A stretch of DNA of 64,000 nucleotides from Ancylomarina subtilis (GTDB lineage: Bacteria; Bacteroidota; Bacteroidia; Bacteroidales; Marinifilaceae): positions 310,001 to 374,000 of the forward strand of contig NZ_SHKN01000002.1 in NCBI RefSeq assembly GCF_004217115.1, written 5' to 3'. Below the pieces are notes generated by a model. That model searched no databases. It saw only the letters and a program-made list of their open reading frames with translations, and was not told the origin of the DNA. Position 1 is the first letter of the stretch, and each line of letters opens with the position of its first letter. Below, one piece after another: positions 26,874 through 36,312 of the stretch. The translations under genes and the position numbers were made by a program.

Positions 26874-29800
26874 TTAATTGTATAACCAGATTTTTAGCAT
26901 TGAAAACAACTTATTTTCATCTATCGGTTTTGATAGATAATCATTGGCTCCATGTGCAATCGCTTTGTCGTAATCTTCTTTCATTGCCTTAGCAGTTGTA
27001 CAGATTACGGGAATATCTTTAATTTTGGGTGTTTTTCGGATATGTTCAATGGCGGTATAACCGTCCATCTCAGGCATCATGACATCCATTAGAATCAAAT
27101 CGATGTTATTATTTTCCTTAAGGACTTCCAGAGCAATTTTCCCATTTTCAGCTTCAAGGACTTCCATATCTTTATCCTCAAGGATTTTTCCTAGGGCAAA
27201 TATGTTTCGAATTTCGTCGTCAACAACCAGGATTTTTTTTCCTTTAAATATCGATTCGTCCAGAGTTCCGTTGTGTAGTGATTGAGATTGTGGGTTTTTT
27301 ATAGAAACATGATGTAAAAACAAGCTGACTTCATCCATTAATCTTTCATCAGATTTTAACCCCTTTAAAATAATTGAATTGGTGTATTTACTCAATTCCC
27401 TGTGTTTTTCTCTTGAAAGTTCTTTACCTGTATATATAATGGTATTAGGAATCCTGATATTAAGGGCCGTTAGTTTTTTGAGCAGTTCGTGTCCTGAAAA
27501 ATCAGGCAATCCCAAGTCTAAAATAATGCAGTCGTATTGTTTTGATTTAATTTTTGTCAGGGCTTCGGTACCACTTACAGCCTCATCAATTTGCACATCA
27601 TTTTGCTGCAGCAAAAGGTTTATAACCTGTCTGGTGTTCGCATTATCTTCAACGATTAATATGTGTTTTGAATTTGAAAAAAGTTGTTTGTTTATTTCAT
27701 TCATAGCCGAATCAAAATCGACGGCATTAACAGTTGTTAGTTGATCTTTTTCGTCTTCTTTTAAACCGTCAACAGGAGATACGACGTGTAAGGGTAGGTT
27801 GGATGTAAGCGGATTATTTTTTAATAGTTCCAATTTTTCCTCACCATCAGTTAATAGAAGAATAGATGAAATAATCACTGATGATGGCTGATACGTTTCG
27901 GCCAATGCTATAGCAGACTTTATATCAGCGGCAGCTACAGCCTTAAAATCGTTTTGATTAATTAAATGCAGCAGTTTTTTAGCTTTCTCTTTCTCAGGAT
28001 GAATCAAAAGAACTAAAGCTTTATTTGAATCAGAATATCTGTCATCATCAATGAATTGAGTTGGTACAGACAATTCAATCTCTACATCTTTGGGTTTTTC
28101 ATTTTCTGCAGGAGGCATTTTTCGAATGACTTCATGTTTAATCTCAGATTCATGATTGGGTTTTTCAGGAATGATGATCGTGAATGTAGAGCCTTGATCG
28201 ATCTTACTTTCCAAATGGATTTCTCCTCCAAGCATATAAGCCAACTCTTTGGATATTGATAAGCCCAGGCCTGTACCGCCATACTTTCTTGATGTGCTTC
28301 CATCAGCTTGTTGAAAAGCTTCGAATATTGCTTCTTTTTTGTCATCAGGAATACCAACCCCAGTATCTGTTATCGAAATAGAAAGAGCTTGTGATGGATC
28401 TAAATCTGTTCTCATTAAAGCAGTCTTATCATCAAGCTTATCGAAGCTCACGGTGATACTTCCTTTTGTTGTGAATTTGATAGCATTCGAAAGCAGATTT
28501 TTAATAATCTGAGATAATCGTTGCTTATCACTAATAAAGGTTTTTGGAATGTTCTTATCTATTTCAACAGAGAGAGCTAATTTTTTCTTTTCAGCCTGAT
28601 GTTTGAAATCGAGCATAATTTCCTGTTTAATTTCCTCTGCATTTGTAGGAGCAAATTCAACAGTCATCTTTCCTGCTTCAATTTTGGATAAGTCAAGTAC
28701 TTCGTTTATTAGCTGTAAGAGATCTTTGCCACTTTTATGAATAATTTCAGCAGATTCAATATCTGATTGGGTTAGGTTCCCTTTTTTATTCTTTGCAAGC
28801 ATGCCGGAAAGAATCAACAGCGAATTGAGCGGGGTGCGTAATTCGTGCGACATATTAGCTAAGAAGTCTGATTTATACTGACTAGCTTGCTCAAGTTCTT
28901 TTGCTTTTAATTCGAGTTCGTCGTGTGTTTGAGAAAGGTTTTGGTTTTGTTTTTCAATCTCATTTTTCTGTAATTCTAACTGATTGCTTCGTTCCTCAAG
29001 TTCTTCGTTGGCAACTCGTAACTCTTCTTGCTGAACCTGGAGTCTTTTTTCGTTTTCGGTTAAAATTTTAGTGTGTTCCTCAAGTTCTTCGTTGGCAACA
29101 CGTAACTCTTCTTGTTGTACTTGTAGTTCATTGGCTTGATCCTGAGTTGTTCTCAATAGGTTTTCAAGACGTTCGCGAGCAATGGATGAAGCAATATTGA
29201 CCGTTATGGTTTCGTTGGCTGTTTCGAGGAATTTGATTTTTTGAAGCGTAAATTCTTGAATCGAGGCCAACTCCATTACGCCCCATAAATGGTTGTTGAA
29301 TACCAGAGGAATTAAGAGAATTTCTTTAGGTGAGATTTCACCAGTTCCCGAAAATATTGTGAAATAATCTTTAGGCAGATCTTTAATGTGTTTAATCTCT
29401 GTTGAATCAGTAATAGAGCCAACTAATCCATGGCCTTTTTTAATAAATTTGAATTGGTTTTTATCGGGTAAGCCATATGCTGCCTTTAGATTGAAAACTT
29501 CATCTCCCTCATCATAAATGTATAAGGCACCAAGCTCGGCATTAAGAAATTTGATTGTAAATTGAAGCGCATTGTTTGCAACTTCAGAGATTTCCTGATC
29601 GCCGCGTAATTTTTTATTCAGTTGGTTCAAGCCTGTGCGAAACCAATTGGTTTCTTCATTTTTAATGTGCGAAGCTTTTAGTTGATCAACAATACGATTG
29701 AAGGTATGTGTAAATTCATCTTGTTTAGATCTTGGCTTTAATTTGGCTGTATAGTCTCCTTCAGAAACTTTTTGGATATTGTGAATAATGCGCGTGAATC

Positions 29801-30635
29801 CAAATTGAATTTCATTGAAAGATTGAGTCAATATTCCAAGTTCACTATTGCTTTTATAGTTCAATTTTTTTTGAGGAATCCCCTTGTTGAGAAGCTTGAA
29901 ACTTTTAGCAAGAATCGCAGCGGGTTTTGAAATTGATCTGTTAATGATATAGGAAATACTCGAAATGAATATAGCAATGAATAGAATAAAAAAGCCAATA
30001 ATATAGATGAGAGCAGTGTTTACATTATTAGAAATTTGCTCCGTTTCTTTTGCAAAATCACCAAAATGAGTCTTTAGTTCATTAATATCGTTTAGAAGCT
30101 CAAAATTGATTTCGCCATCTTTATGATTTTCGATATGTTTTTGGATATGCATGCCAAGATTATACCCATATTTGGCTATTGCTTGATTTTCTTTCAGTCT
30201 TTGAGGATTAATTTTATTGAGGAGTTTTAATCGGTCGTAGAGAATATTGACAATTTTTTCTTCGGGGTGATGGCTACTTGGAAAGGCACTATAAAAGAGT
30301 GCGATAAAATCTTTTCTGGATAAATTCTGAATATGTTCATCAATACTTGAAAATGTATAGGCCATGGTGTTAGCCTCTTTAATTTTTTTAAGAGATGAAA
30401 TGTAATAAGTTTTGTCGTTTAAAGCGATATACTTATAATAGTCTTGAAGTCCATTGTTAAAAGTATTGTTATGAATACGATCAGCATTCATAAACAGAGT
30501 GAGGACTCGACTGGATTGAAAAAAGAAATTTGCTAAAAAGCCTAAAAGGATGATGCTTATAATTGAAACGACTGTTAGAAGAAATAGTCTGGATTTTATT
30601 TTCCAATCTCGAAACTTCGATATAGGCAGATTCAT
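26874..30635 (-). CDS. Giant HAMP-GAF hybrid histidine kinase with three receiver-like domains
   Basis: A 1253-residue sensor. Two membrane segments flank a helical periplasmic domain (about residues 35-210); HAMP follows, then GAF (about 345-490). A long coiled coil holds two copies of QQEELRVANEELEE. HisKA has His597 (NMSHELRTPLNS), then comes HATPase_c. The first receiver-like domain (around 870-980) lacks the acceptor Asp; the next two have Asp1040 (LDLGLPDF) and Asp1184 (LMDVMMPEMDG). The layout resembles methyl-accepting stress sensors that work with CheB and CheR. A TATTTTTG element lies at 30677-30684. First gene of a four-gene operon. Confidence 0.93.
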   Translation of the reverse strand: MNLPISKFRDWKIKSRLFLLTVVSIISIILLGFLANFFFQSSRVLTLFMNADRIHNNTFNNGLQDYYKYIALNDKTYYISSLKKIKEANTMAYTFSSIDEHIQNLSRKDFIALFYSAFPSSHHPEEKIVNILYDRLKLLNKINPQRLKENQAIAKYGYNLGMHIQKHIENHKDGEINFELLNDINELKTHFGDFAKETEQISNNVNTALIYIIGFFILFIAIFISSISYIINRSISKPAAILAKSFKLLNKGIPQKKLNYKSNSELGILTQSFNEIQFGFTRIIHNIQKVSEGDYTAKLKPRSKQDEFTHTFNRIVDQLKASHIKNEETNWFRTGLNQLNKKLRGDQEISEVANNALQFTIKFLNAELGALYIYDEGDEVFNLKAAYGLPDKNQFKFIKKGHGLVGSITDSTEIKHIKDLPKDYFTIFSGTGEISPKEILLIPLVFNNHLWGVMELASIQEFTLQKIKFLETANETITVNIASSIARERLENLLRTTQDQANELQVQQEELRVANEELEEHTKILTENEKRLQVQQEELRVANEELEERSNQLELQKNEIEKQNQNLSQTHDELELKAKELEQASQYKSDFLANMSHELRTPLNSLLILSGMLAKNKKGNLTQSDIESAEIIHKSGKDLLQLINEVLDLSKIEAGKMTVEFAPTNAEEIKQEIMLDFKHQAEKKKLALSVEIDKNIPKTFISDKQRLSQIIKNLLSNAIKFTTKGSITVSFDKLDDKTALMRTDLDPSQALSISITDTGVGIPDDKKEAIFEAFQQADGSTSRKYGGTGLGLSISKELAYMLGGEIHLESKIDQGSTFTIIIPEKPNHESEIKHEVIRKMPPAENEKPKDVEIELSVPTQFIDDDRYSDSNKALVLLIHPEKEKAKKLLHLINQNDFKAVAAADIKSAIALAETYQPSSVIISSILLLTDGEEKLELLKNNPLTSNLPLHVVSPVDGLKEDEKDQLTTVNAVDFDSAMNEINKQLFSNSKHILIVEDNANTRQVINLLLQQNDVQIDEAVSGTEALTKIKSKQYDCIILDLGLPDFSGHELLKKLTALNIRIPNTIIYTGKELSREKHRELSKYTNSIILKGLKSDERLMDEVSLFLHHVSIKNPQSQSLHNGTLDESIFKGKKILVVDDEIRNIFALGKILEDKDMEVLEAENGKIALEVLKENNNIDLILMDVMMPEMDGYTAIEHIRKTPKIKDIPVICTTAKAMKEDYDKAIAHGANDYLSKPIDENKLFSMLKIWLYN

Positions 30636-30676
30636 AGCGATTTAATATTGGTTGAATTCTCTCATGTATTATTAAA

Positions 30677-30684
30677 CAAAAATA
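30677..30684 (-). promoter_or_regulatory. Candidate -7 element of the giant-kinase operon
   Basis: TATTTTTG on the minus strand, 42 bases before the ATG at 30635, fits TAnnTTTG. No clear -33 TTTG was seen. Confidence 0.35.
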
Positions 30685-30848
30685 GTCAAAAATAAAATGA
30701 ATACACTTTATTTGTAGATGAATCGCTTAATGTAAGTGTTAGATAGAATGTAACTAATAAGCCTAAAAAATAATATGAAAGGTATTGTTTATTATTGATT
30801 TAACTGTAGATTTAGATAATTACTAACATATAAAATATTTAACATTAG

Positions 30849-31889
30849 ATGAAACAAATTTTGATCGTATTGTTGTTGGTTTCCAGTTTTGCCGTTTCGG
30901 CACAGCATAAAGATTTAAACAAACTCTTTTCTAAAGGAAAATTTGAAAAAGTGATTGAACAAGCTGTTGTAAGACTTGAAAAATCGCCTGACGATGCGAT
31001 CTTAAATATGATAATCGGCCGAGCGCACGCATCTATGAATCGGTATCAAACAGCAATTCCATTTCTTCAAAAGGGTGTCGAGGCAGAAGAACAAGATTCA
31101 GCGGTTAAGGCATGGTGTTTGGCTGAAATGGGTAATGCTTATTACTATACGGGACAGAGGGAAAAAGGATTGGCATATTTGAAAAAGGCCATTGAGATGC
31201 AGGCAACCAGGAGTTGTTCACGTTTTGCTCAAAATTGTTTGAAGCGCTTTCAAGAGAACAAATATTTTCAAAAATGGAAAGTTCGAGAAACAGAACACCT
31301 TCGTTTTCATTTTCAAGATGAATCTGTAGTTGATAATGTTGAAAAATATATCGCTCAGCACGAAAAAGCTTATCAAGTAATTAATCAATTTTTTAAGGCT
31401 GAACTAGGTAAGAAGATTGACTTTTTTGTATGGAAGGATAGGGAAGAGGCTTATGATGTGTTGGGACGCCCTTTAGGTTTTGCAAACTCGGAAAGAAAAA
31501 TAATAAATGTCTGGTATAAGCAAACTAGGGGATATGAAATTTGCCATATTATTTGTGATGTGGCCATTCAGCCAAAAAAGAAGAGTCTACTGATAAACGA
31601 AGGTGTTTGTGTCTATTTAGATCAGACGATTCACAATAAGATGGATGCAGCCAGACAAGTTCTACCCAAGGGAGAATTTCATTTGCTTGAGCTTTGGGAA
31701 TCACCAACACATTATGAGAGAGATTTATCTTATCCAATGGGTGGTGCTTTTATCGATTTCTTAATCAATAAGGCAGGCCGGGGAAAAATTATTTTGCTGT
31801 TGAAGGACCAGACAATAGAGAATGCCGAAAAAATTTACCCTGATTTTAAGAATCTTGTCAAAGTATTTGAAGCTATGTTGGAGGGCTAA
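30849..31889 (+). CDS. Secreted TPR protein with degenerate gluzincin-like domain
   Basis: A 346-residue protein with a signal peptide (LIVLLLVSSFAVSAQ) and TPR repeats at about residues 20-120 (NMIIGRAHASMNRYQTAIPFLQKG). The C-terminal domain is laid out like MA-clan metallopeptidases (DUF1570-like), but the HExxH position reads YEICH: Tyr229, Glu230, His233. NEGVCVYL supplies the third-ligand Glu251. Loss of the first zinc His suggests an inactive peptidase fold acting in binding. It is divergent from the kinase operon and has its own terminator. Confidence 0.72.
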   Translation: MKQILIVLLLVSSFAVSAQHKDLNKLFSKGKFEKVIEQAVVRLEKSPDDAILNMIIGRAHASMNRYQTAIPFLQKGVEAEEQDSAVKAWCLAEMGNAYYYTGQREKGLAYLKKAIEMQATRSCSRFAQNCLKRFQENKYFQKWKVRETEHLRFHFQDESVVDNVEKYIAQHEKAYQVINQFFKAELGKKIDFFVWKDREEAYDVLGRPLGFANSERKIINVWYKQTRGYEICHIICDVAIQPKKKSLLINEGVCVYLDQTIHNKMDAARQVLPKGEFHLLELWESPTHYERDLSYPMGGAFIDFLINKAGRGKIILLLKDQTIENAEKIYPDFKNLVKVFEAMLEG

Positions 31890-31905
31890 GTGTACTTAAC
31901 CCAGG

Positions 31906-31936
31906 AAAGCATTCTTAATTTAAGGATGCTTTTTTA
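31906..31936. terminator. Intrinsic terminator, 12-bp stem
   Basis: AAAGCATTCTTA at 31906-31917 pairs with 31921-31932 (one G-T pair) around ATT, with a run of Ts. It ends the TPR gene and overlaps the tail of the converging kinase gene. Confidence 0.75.
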
Positions 31937-34320
31937 TTCAAGACGTTATTGCTCAAATGGCTTTGTTTCGGGAAACTCATAATGAAATTGGAGCCTTTAT
32001 TTAGCTCACTTTCGACCCATATTTTCCCCTGGTGTTTATCAACAAACTCTTTGCAGATGAGTAGGCCTAGGCCCGTGCCTTTTTCATCCATAGTACCTGT
32101 TGTCTGTATTTTAGTATCAATTCGGAAGAGTTTAACTACATTTTCAGGGCTCATTCCTATTCCATTGTCTTTTATTGAGATTTTTATCTGTTGATTATTT
32201 TCTTCAGTCTTTATTGTTATTTCACCATGTTCAGGAGTGAATTTGATAGCGTTCGAAATCAAATTGCGAAGTAAACTGGTTAGCATGTTATCGTCCGCAT
32301 AAATCTGCAGACCTGATTCGTTTGAACTTTGGATTTTAATTTTTTTCTGATTGGCCTGATACGAAGCAAACGAAATAGAATCTTCAATAATCGGTTGGAG
32401 ATTTAAAAGCTCAGGATTAAATGGGATTTGATCAGACTGACTCATGGCCCACTCGAGTAGTTTCTCAAGAAGTTTGTAATTAAGCTTAGCTGAGTGCTGA
32501 ATATCCTTAATCAAATCAAGCTTGGTTTCATCATCCAGGTCTTCATAACTCATGCTTAAAAGATCGGAAAAACCAATAATAGCATTAAATGGATTTTTAA
32601 GATCATGAGCTATAATGGATAAGAATTTATCTTTAGTCAAATTGGCTTCTTGTAATTTCTCAGCCGTTGTGTTAAGTTCCGTTAGGGTTTTGGTTAGTTT
32701 GGTTGTGTCGTATCCCACGCCAATGATTAGATCTGAAGAACTGGTAAAGGCAGCCCAGAATTGATTCCTGGGTTCTTTTTCTTTATTAATCACGGTATAT
32801 TCATGGAATTTCCCATTTGATTTTGAAAGGTGAGTCTTAAAATCGTTAAAGTCAGTCTGGTGCTTTAAGAGGATTTTAAAAGGATTGTCCATGGCTTGAA
32901 CTTCGGTCAAGGTATAGCCTGTCACTTTTTCACATTCTTTATTCCATAGGCAAATTCTTTTGTTTGCATCAACACCAAGAATCATAATGGGGGCGATCTC
33001 GAATAAGGATTTGAATTGCATTTCACTTTTCCTTAATTCTTCATCAGCCTTTTGTTTGTCTTCGATAATGCGATTTGTGGCATCAGAAATCGTGTGGAAT
33101 TCCGAATAGGTTAGTTTCCTTTTATCGATATTGGTATTGGAATAAATGGCTTTCTTTAATTGTCGAATAAAGGTTGTGGTATTTTTCTTGGTTTTGTTGG
33201 TTAGGTATCTAAATATCAACAGGATAATTAAATGGTTTAGTATGATGAGAATTAGGATTGTGCTTGCTTTTCTGATTTGAGTCTTTTGCATTTTCTTGAT
33301 GCTACCATTAATTTCTGCTTCAATCAGACTGAGGTCAAACCACGCACCAATCACCCAGTCCCATTCGGGGTAGGCTTTTACAAAGGATCTGTTTTTGTCT
33401 ATTTGCCCATTAGCTTCATTTGGCCAATCAAAATTTGTGAAGCCACCATTAGGTCTTTTCGATGCTTCAATTTCAGCCCGAATTAGAGCAAATCCCTTGG
33501 CATCTTTAAAATCGATAATATTATCGCCGTTTTTGTATAGTGTTGTATTTGATACAATGACATTACCCTTTGTATCGTTGATGAAAATTTGCTGATTAAC
33601 ACCATATTTGATGTTTTTGATATATTCTATGGCTTCTTTCTTTATGTCTTCTTCAATATCAGGTATGTATTCACCCGTCCCCAGTACAATGTCCAGTGGT
33701 TTGAAATATCGCAGATATATAACCGATGGAGAGCTAAAGGATTGGTTTGCGGTAAAAGAAGTAGATTCCCCCCTAATAAAACCTTTCCCTTGTTCTAGAG
33801 CGATTCGGATTTCTTCCTGTACGACGGCTTTTTCAGGGGAGTCGGGGAGTTGTAAAAAGTTTGTTCCTTCAATTTCGGGATGAGCTGGGTAGAGAATCTC
33901 TTCTCCATTTGTTTTGATCATAAAATAATCACCTCGAATTTCTTTCGACCTAAGAGGACGTAGCGCTTCTCTAGCCATTTGAAGAATGGCTTCTTTGCTA
34001 TATCTGTTTTTATTGGTTCGATATAAATTTTCAACCAATAAGTAGGCCTGATCAACTCGGTGAATTAAGATGTCATTAACCTGATTAATTCGAATATCTC
34101 GACTAATGGCAATATGCTCAATCACCTGATCGACCTCGTTTTGAATTAATTTTTCTTGTGTTTGGATATGGTTTTCTTTACTTAGCTTACTTTGTTTTTC
34201 GAACGATTTGTATTCGAAATAAAGAAACAGACCACTTGTTAGGATTGCTGAGAGTGCAAAAAATATAACAACGTATAGAAGAAAGGTTTGGGGTATGGAT
34301 AGGGTTTTGTTTTTTGGCAT
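31915..34320 (-). CDS. Cache-PAS sensor histidine kinase
   Basis: An 801-residue membrane sensor. The first membrane segment (FLLYVVIFFALSAILTSGLF) is followed by a periplasmic double-Cache-type region of about 300 residues (GDYFMIKTNGEEILYPAHPE and AYPEWDWVIGAWFD are typical). A second membrane segment lies near 355, then a PAS domain near 440-550 and HisKA with His572 (IIAHDLKNPFNA). HATPase_c carries DNGIGMSPE and GTGLGLLICKEF. No receiver is fused, so a separate partner is needed. None is adjacent. Cache domains usually bind small organic ligands. Confidence 0.92.
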   Translation of the reverse strand: MPKNKTLSIPQTFLLYVVIFFALSAILTSGLFLYFEYKSFEKQSKLSKENHIQTQEKLIQNEVDQVIEHIAISRDIRINQVNDILIHRVDQAYLLVENLYRTNKNRYSKEAILQMAREALRPLRSKEIRGDYFMIKTNGEEILYPAHPEIEGTNFLQLPDSPEKAVVQEEIRIALEQGKGFIRGESTSFTANQSFSSPSVIYLRYFKPLDIVLGTGEYIPDIEEDIKKEAIEYIKNIKYGVNQQIFINDTKGNVIVSNTTLYKNGDNIIDFKDAKGFALIRAEIEASKRPNGGFTNFDWPNEANGQIDKNRSFVKAYPEWDWVIGAWFDLSLIEAEINGSIKKMQKTQIRKASTILILIILNHLIILLIFRYLTNKTKKNTTTFIRQLKKAIYSNTNIDKRKLTYSEFHTISDATNRIIEDKQKADEELRKSEMQFKSLFEIAPIMILGVDANKRICLWNKECEKVTGYTLTEVQAMDNPFKILLKHQTDFNDFKTHLSKSNGKFHEYTVINKEKEPRNQFWAAFTSSSDLIIGVGYDTTKLTKTLTELNTTAEKLQEANLTKDKFLSIIAHDLKNPFNAIIGFSDLLSMSYEDLDDETKLDLIKDIQHSAKLNYKLLEKLLEWAMSQSDQIPFNPELLNLQPIIEDSISFASYQANQKKIKIQSSNESGLQIYADDNMLTSLLRNLISNAIKFTPEHGEITIKTEENNQQIKISIKDNGIGMSPENVVKLFRIDTKIQTTGTMDEKGTGLGLLICKEFVDKHQGKIWVESELNKGSNFIMSFPKQSHLSNNVLNKKASLN

Positions 34321-34641
34321 AGTATGTCGAGGGTCTACTGAAAAATCAGGCTCTAATCTACAAAAAAAATATATGAATTTTTGTCTTTATTATTGAAAAT
34401 ATATGTTTTGATTGGGAATAGGGTATTCTTATTAGTCTTGCTTGTGTTTCGAGTGGTTTTATTTTGAGAAAAGCAGGTTGTTATGTTTATTAATGGCTTG
34501 TTTTTTTATAAATTTGAAAACCTTATATGGTTAAGGAAACTGAAAATATTTTTTTTTGTTAGTCATATCAGATTTTGACTGTTTGTCTTGCTATTATGGC
34601 TAGTGAGATTATTGAGAGAAAATTTAGAACGATTTTGATAA
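34321..34641. other. Intergenic region, 321 bases
   Basis: Very AT-rich sequence between the divergent Cache kinase and the TfoX-C gene. It presumably holds both promoters. I see no repeat, folded RNA or gene that I can support. Confidence 0.4.
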
Positions 34642-34926
34642 ATGAAAACGCTTACCGATTTACCCAATATTGGAAAGACTCTTGCAGATAAACTCAATAG
34701 GATTGGGATAAAAAATGAGCAAGATTTAAAGCAAGTTGGCAGTGAGAATGCTATAATTAAAATCGCTGCAGTTGAGAAAAGTGGCGTTTGTATCAACATG
34801 CTTTATGCTCTTGAGGGTGCTATACAGGGAATTCGATGGCATGGGCTTGATCATGAAAAAAAGGATGAATTGAAAGCGTTTTACAGAATGTTTGAGTTGA
34901 GTGAAAAGCTGTCGCAAAGCGAATAA
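34642..34926 (+). CDS. TfoX C-terminal domain protein
   Basis: A 94-residue protein consisting only of the TfoX/Sxy C-terminal domain. TDLPNIGKTLADKLNRIGI is a helix-hairpin-helix-like start, and MLYALEGAIQGIRWHGLD is the family hallmark. Full-length TfoX regulates competence in gammaproteobacteria. The stand-alone C-domain is common in Bacteroidota and its role is unknown. It is followed nine bases later by a DUF2007 gene. Confidence 0.85.
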   Translation: MKTLTDLPNIGKTLADKLNRIGIKNEQDLKQVGSENAIIKIAAVEKSGVCINMLYALEGAIQGIRWHGLDHEKKDELKAFYRMFELSEKLSQSE

Positions 34927-34935
34927 TTTAAAAAT

Positions 34936-35199
34936 ATGAATAGTATGTCGACAAAAGAAAAGGGTATGGATTTAATTGTTATTTATAGAGGAAACCCAGT
35001 TGATTCCGAAATTATAAAGGATGTTTTGAATGATCAGGGAATTGTTGCCAGTTTAAAAAATCAACTGATGAGCAGTATTGCACCTTGGTATGTTTCTGCA
35101 GGAGGATTTAATCCTGTAGAAGTTGAGATTTTTGCCAGAGATAAGGAAAAAGCACTTGCCTTGATTGAAGAGTTTAATAAAAATAACCCGGCTGATTAG
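34936..35199 (+). CDS. DUF2007 putative signal-transducing protein
   Basis: An 87-residue protein. VIYRGNPVDSEIIKDVLNDQGIVASL and the GGFNPVEVEIFARDKEKAL region fit DUF2007, a small ferredoxin-like fold of unknown job. A second ATG three codons later could also serve as the start. It forms a two-gene unit with the TfoX-C gene and ends at a clear terminator. Confidence 0.8.
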   Translation: MNSMSTKEKGMDLIVIYRGNPVDSEIIKDVLNDQGIVASLKNQLMSSIAPWYVSAGGFNPVEVEIFARDKEKALALIEEFNKNNPAD

Positions 35200-35641
35200 T
35201 CTTTAATCGGTTCGTAATATAAATTAGTGTGAAGCTGTGGTCGCGAGGCCATGGCTTTTTTTGTATGCGATTAAGAAAAGTGAAGTTGGAATTGTGGTTT
35301 TACTTGTCCTTTCTAAACGCGTAAAAAATACGCATGTTTACATGATGTTTAGTTGTTGTATTTATTGTTAGTATTTGATTATCTTTTTATTAGTTTATTG
35401 TTTTGCATTATTTTTTTTGTTTTGCTTTATATTGTTTTTTATATTTAGTAGTGTTTTGGGGTTAAATCCCGATCTGTCACTTTACAATTAGATAAAGTTT
35501 ATTTAGTCATGTTTTTGAAGTTGTTTGTGGAAGTTTAAGGTTTGTGTTGTTGAATGGATGTTGGTTGATTAATTAGGTTCTGTTAAGTGTTGATTTGATT
35601 TTTTTATTAGCAATTTTTATTAATAACTAACATTCTAAATT
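35200..35641. other. Intergenic region upstream of the collar gene
   Basis: The first 60 bases hold the terminator of the preceding operon. The remaining sequence up to 35641 is unusually T-rich and presumably contains the promoter and a long leader for the collar gene. A CATGTTTACATG palindrome lies at 35333-35344. I saw no gene or known RNA family. Confidence 0.4.
35233..35262 (+). terminator. Intrinsic terminator, 10-bp stem
   Basis: AGCTGTGGTC at 35233-35242 pairs with GGCCATGGCT at 35247-35256 (three G-T pairs) around GCGA, followed by seven Ts. Confidence 0.82.
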
Positions 35642-36229
35642 ATGGACGCATTTTTAGCATTTATTGGATTGTGGCCTGTTAGTTGGGCACCAAAGTATTG
35701 GTCTTTTTGTTGGGGACAATTTATTCCCGTAAGTCAAAACCCTTCTCTTTATTCATTAATTGGGGCAAATTATGGTGGTGATGGAAGAAATGATTTTGGC
35801 TTGCCTGATTTCAGGGGTAGAGTTCCTGTTGGTGCAGGAGTAGGACCAGGTCTTGCATCGTATCAACTTGGTATGAAGTACGGTTTTGAAAGAATAGTTT
35901 TAAATGAAGCACAGATGCCAAGTCATAATCATGAGGCTACTATTAGTGGTTTAGAGATCGGATTTATGGCTAGTGCTTTAGGTGGAACAGAAAGTACTCC
36001 TGGTGCAAATAATGCAACAACTTTAGCTGCAACAAAAAAGTCAATGGGAGCAGGGGATTTTCTTTATAATACAGAAAGTCCGACTGTAGAACTTAACGGT
36101 GTTTATTCTACAGGTGGAGATGTGTTAGTTTCTGATACAGGTGGTGATCAGTATGTTGAGAATCGTCAACCTTTTACTACTGTTAATTATATTATTTGTA
36201 TGGATGGTGTTTATCCTCAACGTCCTTAG
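35642..36229 (+). CDS. Phage-tail-collar (MdpB-like) protein
   Basis: A 195-residue tail-collar domain protein of the microcystin-dependent protein family. The family landmarks are present: WAPKYWSFCWGQFIPVSQN, GANYGGDGRNDFGLPDFRGRVPVG, EAQMPSHNH and the C-terminal NYIICMDGVYP. It has no signal peptide. Phage homologues form the tip or collar of tail fibres. Here no other phage gene is nearby, so it is a chromosomal, non-phage copy. Such copies usually occur in twos or threes; this one is single and is followed by a binding-protein-like gene and a giant adhesin. Confidence 0.87.
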   Translation: MDAFLAFIGLWPVSWAPKYWSFCWGQFIPVSQNPSLYSLIGANYGGDGRNDFGLPDFRGRVPVGAGVGPGLASYQLGMKYGFERIVLNEAQMPSHNHEATISGLEIGFMASALGGTESTPGANNATTLAATKKSMGAGDFLYNTESPTVELNGVYSTGGDVLVSDTGGDQYVENRQPFTTVNYIICMDGVYPQRP

Positions 36230-36237
36230 TTAATTAC

Positions 36238-36307
36238 AGAGAGTGTCTTCTGAGTTGTATTTCTGTATAAGAATTCTCAAGATTAGCTTAATTGACACTC
36301 TCTTTTT
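36238..36307 (+). terminator. Hairpin with 10-bp perfect stem and T run before the next start codon
   Basis: AGAGAGTGTC at 36238-36247 pairs perfectly with 36294-36303; the loop is 46 bases and five Ts follow. It looks like an intrinsic terminator of the collar gene, but it ends six bases before the ATG at 36313, so it could instead control the downstream gene as an attenuator. Confidence 0.6.
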
Positions 36308-36312
36308 ACCAT

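Noticed and set aside
35333-35344. CATGTTTACATG as a lone copy of the RACATG array
   Set aside because: A single 12-base palindrome in AT-rich sequence can occur by chance, and no 20-base periodicity surrounds it.
35642-36229. Prophage remnant
   Set aside because: The collar-domain gene stands alone; no other phage structural, lysis or integrase gene is in the window. MdpB-like genes are common outside phages.
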